A stretch of 64,000 nucleotides of DNA, from the NCBI GenBank assembly GCA_023614405.1, contig JAJUPC010000041.1:1116001-1180000 (forward strand), read 5' to 3'. The position numbers and the translations under genes are program-made. This DNA comes from Avena insularis (lineage: Eukaryota > Streptophyta > Magnoliopsida > Poales > Poaceae). Position 1 is the first letter of the stretch, and every line of letters begins with the position of its first letter. Shown here piece after piece: positions 26,459-37,147 of the stretch. The notes beneath the pieces were generated by a model, which had not been told where the DNA came from, ran no database searches, and was given only the letters and a program-made list of their open reading frames with translations.

Positions 26459-26654
26459 GAGCATGTACAATGCAAGACGCTTGGAGAAGTGCTTAGCGAA
26501 ATAGACCGGTTTTTGGTTAAGCAATGGTGCTTATTTTTAACAGAATGATGTCTAAATTGGCACCTCTCGAATACAAATAAGCATTGTTTCTTACGAAAAA
26601 GCTAGGATTATTTTTCTAAGCAACACCCCAAGCACATTCCACTGTACATATGTG
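26459..26654. mobile_element. Foldback MITE (about 196 bp)
   Basis: The left half begins GAGCATGTACAATGC and the right half, read on the other strand, begins CATATGTACAGTGGAATG. The two halves stay alignable over about 90 bases each (GTGCTTAG, TTTTTGGTTAAG, GCTTATTT on the left; TTGCTTAG, TTTTTCGTAAG, GCTTATTT on the right), so the element is one long imperfect hairpin. Exact ends and target duplication are unclear. It sits just upstream of the Pro-rich exon of the transposase pseudogene. Confidence 0.6.
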
Positions 26655-26940
26655 TTTCTAACATGTATATGGAACTCCAAATATGGCTCAATATATAACA
26701 TATGGGGTAGAACAGTCCGCTATGACCAATTCATACTCTGATCATAAGACATACGACGAAACAACAAAACAAATGCAAAATGGAATGCATGATAGTCCTA
26801 CTATGGGTGGCCTAGCTGGTATTATATACTAGTATCGTACACATAATACTAGTGTGTACAAACTTCCCACTATGACCAACCTAAATAATAGTGTCTATGT
26901 TATAAGACCTATGACACCGCTCACTATGGAAATAATATTA
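26655..26940. other. AT-rich intronic or spacer sequence of the CACTA
   Basis: No open frame of note. The stretch at about 26,640-26,790 resembles the two copies of the 275-bp repeat at 29,646-30,130 (shared TATAACATATG, ACTCTGATCAT and a following AGAC), so it is a third, diverged copy. Confidence 0.45.
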
Positions 26941-26997
26941 AGACCAGTCATAGTGGGGAGTAACATAGCCTAGTAACATGCTATGTTACTCCCCACT

Positions 26998-29616
26998 CAC
27001 TACAACAAGAAACCCCTTCAGCAACGCATTGATGTGTTGCCAAATGTCCATATAAGCATTGTTAAGGTGAACACCAACAGATTAGAATGCGTTGCCGTTG
27101 GTGGCGTTGCAAGGTTCTATGGCACCGCATATACATGTGTTGGTAAACTGTGTAAAAAGTGTTGTAATATAGCAACATAAATATAAGCTGCCTAACAACG
27201 CCCTTTATGCGTTGGTAGTTATATCGCATCAATGGATTTTGCATCCTCCATTAATATTACTTTATACATTTCCAATAATAGTCACTACCTCAATGCCACC
27301 ATCAGAGTAAGGGACTCAATATTGTAAATAAGCCTCATATATTAAATCAACACCAGATAGGGGACACAATATTGTAAATAAGATCTCATATATTAAATCT
27401 ACATAGTCGCATTACAAAGAACATGATCTAAATAATACAGGATATCATTCTTTAAAAAATACACATGGAAATGATATCCTTAAACTATCTGGTATAGCAC
27501 CAATCTCCACCTTACAATCAACATCTCGGTCCTGCATCAACCATTGGCTTTTCAATCTACAACAAAAAAGTATTGAACATCAGTAACATACAGCTACCGA
27601 GAAAGAAAACATACATAACAGATAAAAAAATGAAGGAGTATCATCCTTAAATTATATCGAAAAGGGAGTACCTATGGTATCAATCAAACAAGCATACGGA
27701 AAGAGACAACTTACAAAATGAATGATTGCAATAGGAACTACACAAGAGGCTGCACACCACCCCAAGTGCGGATGAATGACCTTCAACTATCAGGAAATAA
27801 TTTGGGAGCCCCATGGAGGGAGGTCAAAAAAGATAAACCGCATCTGACTGCTAAACTGTGTGGTGCCAACATGTTGAGTATACAATATATATAATGTGTG
27901 TTTCATCTTTTTCCTCCCATGCTAAGCGTTTCTCCATTTTCATCTGATCATGATATGGAAACAACTAATTAGCGAAAACATTCAGACTTCTTATCATCAA
28001 TACCGAATATCTTATTCTTTACCTCGTTCATTGGCACTAATGTCGTCCTGATAATCTCCATCCTCTTCATCATTAATATCTGTCATGATTCTTCATCACT
28101 ATACAATATAAATGTTGAAACGAGGTTATTCAGCAGCATCTTTATGTATGCATCGTATTCTCATGTTCTATGTTCTTCACGTGTTGATCATTGCATTGAA
28201 CAATATGAAGTTTACACTGTCGAATCTAACGTACTAAGAGAACCTAAATAATAAGTGAAAAGAACTGTTTTATAAATCAAACTAGCACGTAGTTGCCAGG
28301 AGTACTGATCATTCTATATGGAAACGGCCAATTAGAACCAAGTTAATTAATGATCTCACACATATATTCATTTTCCAGACCTGAGGGTGGGGTGCGATGG
28401 GATCGGACATGGCCATACAATCTCAGATTAATTATCAGTCATTATCAGGATGCAACGGCGAACGGAGAGATCGTTACGAAATTACTAAAACCACAAGCAA
28501 GAATAGACAAACCTGATCGAGCATTATCGCATCAGGGAGCGCAACATCGATGGGGATGATGAAGCCGTGTATTATACTGTGACCGCTGATCTCGGCGATG
28601 TTTTGCCGAAACAAGTGAGTACGCGGCAGCCTTAAACATGACGACGCCGTAGGCTAGGGCGATGCAGGGGGTGCCCTCCTTCATGTAGTTGTGTCCTTGT
28701 ACACTCCACGACCGACTGCGATGGTGACTCCTGCTCCGATCGGAGGTGCATCACGGGGGAGCCGGTGCTAACCAGGATGTCATCAATGGTGAGGAGGCGA
28801 TTAGGATTCAGGAACGCGAGAAGGACGAGGAGGTTGTGCGGCGTCGGGATCGTGTGCAACTGCCTTGCAATCTATAACGGGGATTGTTTCGTGGAGATGT
28901 TGATAAGGTCAACCCACAACCTGCGCTAATAACAGGGAGGAGAGGAGATAACGTGCGGTGGTTATCTTAATTTTCTTTTTATTACATTTTAAGTAACCTA
29001 GTATCACGATTTTACTTCTATGGAAGGTGGGACCATTACCATGCATAACAAAGAACATGGTCGCCTTTATAAATGGACATAGGCAAAAATCATGGGCAAT
29101 CAATTAACATAGTAGAGGGAAGAAACCGTGGGAAAGCGGATAATAGGAAAAATAATTACGACAGATGAAAATATTTTTCCACCTCCGTATTTTTTTTTGA
29201 GAATCCACCTTCACCTTCATTAGTATTTGGGTTGTCTTAGCTCTCAATTTTTGCCAAGTAAACTGATTCAAATAAAGTACAGGATAACATGCATTCTACT
29301 CTCTTATATTGCAAAATTATGATCAAAAGTTGTATGTCTACAGAAAAATAAAAGAGAAGGCGAAATAACTCTTATATGGTTAGACTCAAACCTAACATAC
29401 TAGATTTTGACTCTACATATCTCGAATTTTGTACGCCTAATTAGCATTGACAAGTCGTAACTTATAGACCACTGACACATCGTACCTGGTATTGTTTGAT
29501 GGCTGCCAACGCATGGGCTTTCCAACGCAAATATGCGTGGCCACTGTCATATTTTGCAACGCATTCTGAAAGCGTTGGAAATGATACATTGCTATATGGG
29601 GGTTCCTGTTGTAGTG
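26998..29616. mobile_element. Second CACTA element, non-autonomous (2,619 bp)
   Basis: The left end reads CACTACAACAAGAAACCCC and the right end, on the complementary strand, CACTACAACAGGAACCCCC: 17 of 19 bases agree. A 3-bp duplication ACT flanks it (26995-26997 and 29617-29619). Both ends carry subterminal repeats around CAACGCATT/GCGTTG. No transposase was seen; the interior is mostly AT-rich with one GC-rich block (28,540-28,880). It is too small to encode its own transposase and would depend on another element. Confidence 0.9.
28632..28859 (-). other. Unidentified GC-rich open frame inside the second CACTA
   Basis: A minus-strand frame of 75 codons stands out because the surrounding element is AT-rich. 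Its start is Leu/Pro-rich (LVLLAFLNPNRLLTIDDIL) and the end is Arg/His-rich. I do not recognise a domain. The local jump in GC content could mean a captured host gene fragment, but the frame may be chance. Confidence 0.25.
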
Positions 29617-29645
29617 ACTATGACCAGACTTAGTATTATACACTT

Positions 29646-30130
29646 CAATAATAAGCAGGGTAGGACGATTAAACATAAGCACTACAAGCATCTATTGTGC
29701 AATTAAATAGGCAATTAAGAAAAATATAACATATGGTGTTCATTGTCCTATAGTAAACCATCATGTAAAACAGTAAACTATGAAGTACTTATACGATGAA
29801 CATAAGACATATCATGAAACAACCAAAGTAATACAACAAACAGGATAATGCAACCTTTATCACACGCAAACTGATCATAAGCCTAATAGTTTACAAGCTG
29901 GGCAATTCACCAATTGGTTGCAATAATAAGGAGGTTTAGACAATTAAACATGAGCAGTATATGCATCTATATCTTGCCACTGAATAGGCAAGTAGGCAGA
30001 ATATAACATATGTTGTTGATTGTCTAATAGTAATCACAAGTGTAAAATATTCCACTGTGAACAATTTGTATTTATACTCTGATCATGAGACGTGTTATGA
30101 AAAGCATTTATCTGCAACAAACAATATAAC
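29646..30130. repeat. Tandem duplication, period 275 bp
   Basis: Copy one begins CAATAATAAGCAGGG at 29646; copy two begins CAATAATAAGGAGG at 29921. Both continue through a TTAAACAT segment, an AATATAACATATG segment, a TAGTAA segment and a CATGAGAC/CATAAGACATAT segment, with moderate divergence. A third partial copy lies at about 26,640-26,790. The region is intronic with respect to the transposase pseudogene. Confidence 0.65.
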
Positions 30131-30179
30131 CAAACAGTAGAAAAGCAAGGTAAGTGTTTCCTTTCCTTCAGGCTATGGG

Positions 30180-30684
30180 GCCTTTTTCTTACTGCTATTC
30201 CTGGCGGAATGCTTAAATCATGGCATCGAGGCTTGTCAGCGGACCTTGGTAGCAGAGTATGTGGAGGAGGTGCATGGCGAGTAGGCAGACCTTGTCGACG
30301 ATGATGTGGCAGACCGTGTCGACTAGGTGGATGGCGAGTAGGCGTACCTTGTAGTCGAGGTGCACGTCGAGTGAGCAGACCTTGACCGCGAGTGGGCTGA
30401 TCTTGACGGTGACGTGCAGGGATAGCGGGAAGAACTTGACGGCTAGGTGGTAGGCCTTGTCGACGAGGTGCACGACGAGGTGGCATACCTTGTCGGCGAG
30501 GTGCACGTCGAGTGAGCAGACCTTGACCACGGGTGGGCAGACCTTGGCGTCCAGGGAGCAAACCTTGACGGAGAGGTGCACGGCGAGTGGGGAGATCTTT
30601 ATGGAGAGGTGCACGTAGAGGTGGAAGATCTTGTGGGTGAGGTTGACGGCGAGCTTGCAGACCTGCGAGCTTGACAGTTGGCAC
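30180..30684 (-). pseudogene. Transposase-family pseudogene, Arg/Pro-rich 5' exon
   Basis: The minus strand encodes tandem short repeats of the type LLTRRAPRRQG and LPTRGQG, 7 or 11 residues long, in one open frame; another frame of the same DNA reads as VHLVDKVCHL-type repeats. On the DNA level units of about 33 bp around GAGGTGCACGTCGAGTGAGC recur. There is no ATG at the start: the frame opens at GTG (30684). It lies upstream of the other segments of the broken transposase gene and just downstream of the copia-like insertion, so I take it as its first coding or leader exon. This link is positional inference. It may be plain low-complexity DNA. Confidence 0.4.
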
Positions 30685-30779
30685 GGCGTGGTGGGAAACC
30701 GCGAAGGTGACGACGGGCTAGGGTTTGGGCTACGACGATGGCTAGCTGCTGTCTACTAGAACGAAGGACGGCGACATGG

Positions 30780-32547
30780 TGTTGGAAATATGCCCTATAG
30801 GCAAATAGTAGTAAGGGCTATTATCATATTTCATATAGTTTATGATTAAGTTTTATATCATGCTATAACTGTATTGAGTGGAAACATCAATACACGTGTG
30901 ATATACAAACAACCAGGGGTTCCCAGTGAAACTCTAGTCACTGGTTCATTGGTCAACAGATGATCATGTTTCCTGATCATGTGGCATTTATGCCAGTTGG
31001 AAATGAGGTCATCTCATTCAGAGAATGAGATGATGAATCAATACCCAACCTAAACATCGTGACCCGATCATGTCACGAAGTTCAAGTTACGATGATTAGA
31101 AATGGATCCTCGTAGACTATTCCTTAGACCGTGAGGCTATATCAATCACTGTCTCCCGAGAGTGTTTAGATAGCATCAAACGCCATCTGGTAAAACGGTG
31201 GTTATAAAGGTGTGTTCAGGTATTCAGAGGAAACCGTAGAGGCAATATATGTCAAGAGCGGGATTTGTCCGTTCATGTGACGGAAAGATACTCAAGGGCC
31301 CACTCGGAGAAGTTATATCCAATAGCTACGCAGCGTGTGATTGGATCACGGGGATATCACTTGTCAGAACGAGTTAAGTAGCATTGTTCAGTAACGAGAT
31401 TGAACACGACATGGTGATGTCATTGATCAGATCTCGGGCAATGCAAGTATCGAATGACAAAGGGAATAAGACACGACTGTCCCGGTTCAAACGACAAAAG
31501 ATCTTCGTGGAACGCACAGGGGTCACATGGCCATCCAGGTCCTCTCACGATCATTGGTGGGAGTGTCCGACCATGTCCGGAGTGTTCCCAACCGTAGGGT
31601 ATCACGCTTAAGGGCTTGTTGATGCTTAGAGAGTGTTTATAGGATCGGTAGAATCACCAAGAAAAGAAGGGAGAAAACCTAAGGGTTTTGAAGTCCGAGA
31701 ATGCCCAGGTGGAGGTGGAAGGTGTTCCATAGCCACGGAGATTAGATAATGTGTGAATGAATGTTAAATATTGATTTAATCATTTATTCATAATTATTTA
31801 ATAAAGAGAAAATCAATTAAAGGTCAAAAAAGGCTTAATGGGTCAATTCTGGAGGGAGAGGGCCCATTAGGGAAAAGGAGAAAGGGGAGAAGGGGCAAGG
31901 GGGAGGCCGGCTAGTCCTAGCCCCCCTGCGCGGGGCCTACTAGGTGGCCGGCGGCCACCTCCTCCCTCCTCCTTTCCTTTAGTCCCACCCTGGGACTTGA
32001 TGGGAGGTAGGACCTCCCCTCCCCTTATATAAACTGGGGGGTATTTGGCCTAGAAAAATACACCCAATAATCAATAAAGGTCTCCCTACTTTTCGGATGA
32101 CCTCCAATTGATATTTTCTCTCTCCCCCTCTCTCTCTCGTGACCGTGGTCCCAAGTCTAGACTGCACGAGCGAGATACATCTTCACCGCTGGTTACTGCC
32201 TACCGCGGGATTCGGATCCGGAGCTCTACTTCGCAATCGCTGCTGGATCGGGAAGCGGAGTCATCGTCAGCACCGGGCGGTGTAACTCCCACGAGGTGTC
32301 ACACTTGAGGCACTCAAGTCGTTGGAGCCAGAAGGAGCGCAAGGACTTCATCACGACCTTGAGGTCGGCTTCGGCTCGTCTACATCAACCACGCTCTCCC
32401 GAGCGTTGACAACGCTTTTTGGTCTTCAAGTGTAAGTTCACGAAAAGCCTCTCCTATTACTGTATTACTAATAGATAGGTCCTGGCAGCTTCAGGGGTTC
32501 AGGGGCGTAGAGTAAAATTTATTGTTTTTATGCGCGGAACCCCTACA
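30780..32547 (+). repeat. 5' LTR of the copia-like element
   Basis: It is 1,768 bp, from TGTTGGAAAT to CCCTACA. It contains a TATA box at 32026-32033, a CT-rich CTCTCTCCCCCTCTCTCTCT tract near 32,115, and the U5 end just before the primer-binding site. The 3' copy is 1,787 bp; the two agree closely except in a few blocks with many small indels (about 31,550-31,720 and 32,160-32,290). Confidence 0.92.
32026..32033 (+). promoter_or_regulatory. TATA box of the 5' LTR
   Basis: TATATAAA follows a C-rich stretch inside the LTR. The same motif is at 38409-38416 in the 3' LTR. It probably starts the genomic RNA about 30 bp downstream. BARE-type LTRs are known to use internal TATA boxes; the exact start here is inferred. 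Confidence 0.65.
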
Positions 32548-32548
32548 G

Positions 32549-32560
32549 TGGTATCAGAAC
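32549..32560 (+). other. Primer-binding site of the copia-like element
   Basis: TGGTATCAGAAC lies one base after the 5' LTR end (CTACA, G). It is the Met-tRNA type primer site common in plant copia elements. Confidence 0.9.
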
Positions 32561-33658
32561 TAGATCTATGCGTAGTAATGCTAGTACGGGTAGAACACAC
32601 GGGATGTAGCGTGTGGGCGTTGATCTTTTAGTTGTTACCCTCCCACGTGTACTTGTGTATACCGCAGTAATGCTTGATGAAGCGGGCCCCAACCGACTTT
32701 ACGCGTTCATTCGCGAGACTGGTCCACGCTTGACATACGGCTTGTACCGTATAAAGTGGCTTAGGGGGGTGTCTGTCTCTCTCGCATTAGTTGGTATACC
32801 ATTTGCAACGGAGGGCCCCAAAAGGGGTGTAGTATAGACAACTACTTGATCAGCGTTGTGCTGAAAGTTCGTAGGTAAGAACCGTTCTCGTGCGAAATCC
32901 CATTCAGCCACGTAAAACATGCAAAGATAAAGTAGAGGCCTCTAACTTTGTTTTGCAGGAGGGAGTTGCTTTGTGATATGGTTGTGGCAAAGGTAAAGTA
33001 ATTACCTTTTGTTACATAATAGTAGATAGTCATGGAGGTGACGAACTACCACGCCGGAATGACACCGGTACCCTGGTGTCTATGGCGCCGGAACCCTGGC
33101 ACCGGAACCCAGTGACGACGGATGGAGATCACGACGTGAAGGACCATATCACATAGCATTTACATTCAATGTTATTTGATTGTATGTCTTATTGTGTGCT
33201 AGTATTAGATACGCGACGGTATCCTAATAAGATGATCCCTGTTAAAATAACCAACGATTGTGTTCCCCCTTAGTGTGCACCACCAAGAAAGTTCTTCGGT
33301 ATGAGGCAGGCCGTGATGATAGGGTGTCAGACATATCTACGTTCACATACAGTGGGTGTAAGCCATGTTGCACATCAAAAACACTAAGGTTGAGTTGGCG
33401 AGCCTAGCCTGTACAGACATGGCCTCGGAACGCGGATGGTCAAAAGATCGAGCACGAGTCGCATGGATGATGTGACCGACGTTTAGCGTCCACCCTTGAA
33501 CCCACATTGATGGCCGTGATGACCGGGGGAGATGTGGCTGATAGGGGTCGTGTTATCACTAGGAACCCTCACTGGGGATAGGTGTTTCTGAGTGGAGTTA
33601 TTATTAACTCATTTAATTATAAACTTAGTGTAAATTCCTTTTGCAATTATAAATGTAG
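32561..33658 (+). other. Untranslated leader of the copia-like element
   Basis: About 1.1 kb between the primer-binding site and the gag start. Short frames occur (for example 32613-32837) but none has a recognisable domain. A long leader with packaging signals is normal for BARE-type elements. Confidence 0.6.
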
Positions 33659-34404
33659 ATGGGCTCTTTCGTGTTGACAATTAAATGGTTAGAAGGAGAG
33701 AAGCTCAGATTAGATGGATCAAATTTCTCCATTTGGGTTGCCAGTCTCCATGTTCTCCTTAGTGAGAACGACATGGTCGACTACATACTCGACGGGATGG
33801 ATCTGGATCCGTCCATAGACCTTGAGACCCCAGAGGAGCGGAAAGACCGCTATCTCCATCCGGAGATGGCCTCCTATATTTCAGTTGTGATGCGTTTCGA
33901 AATGGTGGACGAGCTGTGGCCTTTCGTGGGTGATGTCAACCCTCGTTCGGTGATGCCTCAGCTTAGGACACATTCCGTGGATCAGACACGCATTTGGGAG
34001 CATGAGTTGATGGGAGACTTTCTCTCCATTAAAATGGAGGAGAACTCGTCACTGGACAGCCACTTACAACACATGCATGATGTGTACATGAGGCCAACAT
34101 ACTTCCTAGACGTCTGGATTTGAGGCTCTTTTGCCAATGTTGCTGTGCTGCGGTCGCTACCACCAAGCTACCAAGCACAAGTCAGGACTTGCGTAATGAG
34201 GGGCGACACGGAAATGGAGTTCCACCGGTTCATGACACATCTCAGGAATGTGTTGGTTGAACCAGATGTCGCTCAGGTCGTTAACGACAAAGGTATATAT
34301 TTGATATACAGTTTTATAAATGTTATAATCTTGCAAACACATTGCAGTGTTAGGTATATCTGATACTTGTTCTGTTTTACTAAAAACAGGTCCTTCTGCA
34401 TGAG
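33659..34404 (+). pseudogene. gag: Gag polyprotein, copia type, with one in-frame TGA
   Basis: The frame starts ATGGGCTC at 33659 and shows the copia gag pattern: KLRLDGSNFSIW near residue 20, then a helical region with ILDGMDLDPS, the middle segment with DVYM and, further on, LRSLPPSYQAQV, the hallmark 'L-x-SLP-x-S' motif. A TGA at 34121-34123 interrupts the frame after about 154 residues, but translation in the same frame continues to VVNDKG at 34293, so a single point mutation separates two good halves. A GT-AG candidate intron (34293-34389) would then join DKG to PSA-stop. Gag forms the particle that packages the RNA. The usual CCHC zinc knuckle is not visible, and no pol follows. The TGA means this copy cannot make full Gag. 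Confidence 0.8.
34293..34389 (+). other. Candidate 97-nt intron at the end of gag
   Basis: The exon edge GACAAAG is followed by GTATATATTTG; the 3' side ends TACTAAAAACAG. The sequence between is AT-rich, as plant introns are. Splicing keeps the frame and yields a stop four codons later. BARE elements in barley are reported to make a spliced gag RNA, so this fits known biology, but the site here is read by eye. Confidence 0.45.
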
Positions 34405-37136
34405 AGGTGCTTGCTGGAGAGGAGGTGATGTTGCGTGTTGATGGCGAGCATGATGATGATGGCCAACGACACTCTCCCTCGACATTTATCACTTAGTTTG
34501 TGTTTTAGGATGATTAATGTAATCAAGAGATTTGAACTTCTTTAGTGTGTCTCATACTTCGTGAGACGGTTATTCATATCAGTTTGTAACAAACAGTTGT
34601 TCCACTTTTATGAATGATTTCTATTCGTGTTCATATCTTGTTAGATTATGTGTGAATTGTCCTTGTTGTTTGAAACTAATTGATAATGCATGAACATTTG
34701 TAAAACATTAAAAATGCCTTGTTTAAAATACCCAATTTAATGATATGTTCATTAATGAATGAAACCATTGTTTAAATTCAAAGTTATGTGATAATATGTG
34801 AAAGTAATTCGATTTCTTTTCACATATAAATCATGCCTAAGTTCGGCAGAATAACTTGAACACCGTGTATTACTTGGATACAAAGTGTTTAATGAATTGT
34901 TAAAAGTGAATACATATTCGATGTATTGTGTTTTAATGAAAATGGTAATTATCATTAAATAATTGTTTAAATGTGTAAAGTAGTTTACCAAAGGAAACAT
35001 GAATATGAAACTATTTTGATTTGATCAAAGTACTTCATCAATAAAAGGGTATAAGTATAAAAGAGAATCCAATTACTATGATTTGATCAATAGTAATGAA
35101 ATTCAACTTTATAAGAATGGCATGAAAGAAATTGTGAAATGCAAAGTGTTTTGAAACGTTAAAATACAAAGCATCACAATGTGATATTATATATCAAAGG
35201 GGTTGAATAGAAGGCACCAAATAAATCATTGTAGTGTATATGTAGAGACCATTAGCTTAGAAATAGTTAGCTCTCAATCAGAATTGGTAAACCATTAGAA
35301 TTCGTGAAAGTTTTGGGGTTATTCGATATAACCAAAACAATAGCGAATAAATCCTTGTAGAGTATTCATTGGAAACTTTGAATACGAAATACATAGCTGA
35401 AACCAAAAGGAAAGCAAGATTCGTATTGTTGGGATTTTGGTGCATTCTTGAGAAAGCTCACCTTTAATGAAGTTTCTCAATTATGGAGCAAATGGAAAAT
35501 AGTGTAAAACATGATGAGGATTCAAAACCCTGCATCAGAGTGTTGAGAAGCGCAACGGACAGCGTTCCTGAATGATTCTCTTCACGGAAGGAAAGAATAA
35601 ATGATTTTGATCATTGTGTTTTTTCCTCCACTATTGTTTTTCACTACATGAAGTAGGATTCAAAATTTAAATCCATATCTTGTATGGAGACATTTGTGAA
35701 TCAGTTGTCATGATTTTTGAAATATGACATACCTACAAACTACAAAGGAAATAATGGCAAACTGGAATTATGAGAAATCCTAAAGACAAAATTCCCTTGA
35801 GACTAGAAAGCAATTCGTTGCTGAATCTCACAAGTAAAAGGGGTTACATGGAATTTTCCCAAATGACTGCAAAGCCATAGTAGGAAAAAGGGGGTGAATG
35901 ACAAAAGCACAATTTGTCAAGTATTGGATGAATTCAAAATGAATTTGATTCATGTGTGCTGGATGTCTAGTGGATTTAAAACTAGTAAAGTACTAGTATC
36001 TCATAATAAATCTCCAAGTTCGATAATTGATCAAAAGATTTTGAAGTTGTTCAAAGTAATAATGAGATATGCAATTTTCATAAAATTAAGTGGGAGTTAT
36101 GAAAGTCTTCCTAAAACAATATGTGATTGACATATTTTTAAGTGGGAGCAATGTAAGGCTCAAATTCAAATATGTAGGAACCTATTTTGAGTGGGAGCTT
36201 ATAAGAGTAATTCTTAAGTATGTTAAGGATGAAAGGCACAAATACTTATAAATAATGATTTATAAGATGTAGAAGTTGATAATAGGTGTATTATGATATT
36301 ATGTAGTATTCCTTAAGGGATTCTAAAAAGGGTTTCAGAATAGAAGTTAATTAAGGAATTGGTCCTTAAGAACTCAAATTAGGAATAACATTAAGTTTGA
36401 ACATCAATGGTTGAAAGAAAGAAAAGGATGATCATCATCCACTATGTTGAGACATACGTTCTATCTTAGAATCCATGATGGTAACTTAGCATAATATGTA
36501 ATCCAAATAAAGAACGTTTGAAAGTGATTAAGTTCGAATCACAGAACGCTGAGCTAAGTTTGTCCGCAGTGTCTAGTAGAGAACTGCGGATATATTTTCC
36601 AAATCCATAAAGGATAACATATCTTAAAACATAAAGGGTTATGTTATAAGGGAATATGTTTGAAACTCCTGTAGATACCAATTAAAAGTCAAGTAGGAAG
36701 CAAGGTGAACAAAACATCGAAAGTTGCACAGAGTGCACGGGAGTTTCGATGAATACATTTATAATAATAGATAAGGGTACCATCTAAAGTGTTGTATAAT
36801 GTTATGGCAGGGCTAGTTCGCTTTTAACATAGAATGATGTGTCCCAGGGCACAGTTCCCATGAGAAAGCCCTCGAGGTTGATCTAACGTCACTGTAGGCT
36901 CTTGGAATCATGCCTCGTTCTGCTGCCATAGCGATGATACATACACACAGATGCTATCATGTGATGATAGAGTATTGATGTCAATCAAGGTGACATTAGT
37001 AAGTTGCAAAGGATTTGGGACTGTAAAGTACAGACCCAAGACTCAACCTCTTCCATGAGCAAGCATGTTCAGGGTACTGGATATATAGTGCCAATGATTG
37101 GGAACAAATGCAGCTAGTGTATTTGTACTCTAGTGC
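34405..37136 (+). other. AT-rich non-coding interior of the copia-like element
   Basis: About 2.7 kb with no polymerase motif (no YVDD, no integrase HHCC or DDE pattern seen). The longest frame on the plus strand is 35894-36130 (78 codons) without a known domain. Polypurine-tract-like AAGTGGGAG occurs near 36,088 and 36,139, with a related GAGTGGGAG near 36,189, upstream of the real tract. Confidence 0.7.
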
Positions 37137-37147
37137 AAGTGGGAGAC
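37135..37147 (+). other. Polypurine tract
   Basis: CAAGTGGGAGAC lies directly before the 3' LTR start TGTTGGAAAT. It is the site where plus-strand DNA synthesis would begin, and it matches the tract of BARE/Angela elements. Confidence 0.85.

Larger units (their letters stand above)
26941..29630. mobile_element. Small palindromic MITE split by the second CACTA
   Basis: Left arm 26941-26968 (core CATAGTGGGGAGTAACATAG), a loop of about 12 bp, and right arm 26981-26997 (CTATGTTACTCCCCACT). The right arm is completed only after the 2.6-kb CACTA, at 29620-29630 (ATGACCAGACT). Removing the CACTA and one copy of ACT joins the arms into a near-perfect inverted repeat of about 28 bp per side. The element is therefore about 70 bp and older than the insertion. 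Confidence 0.68.

Noticed and set aside
35894..36130. Possible pol remnant in the copia-like element
   Set aside because: No reverse transcriptase, integrase or RNase H motif could be seen in any frame.
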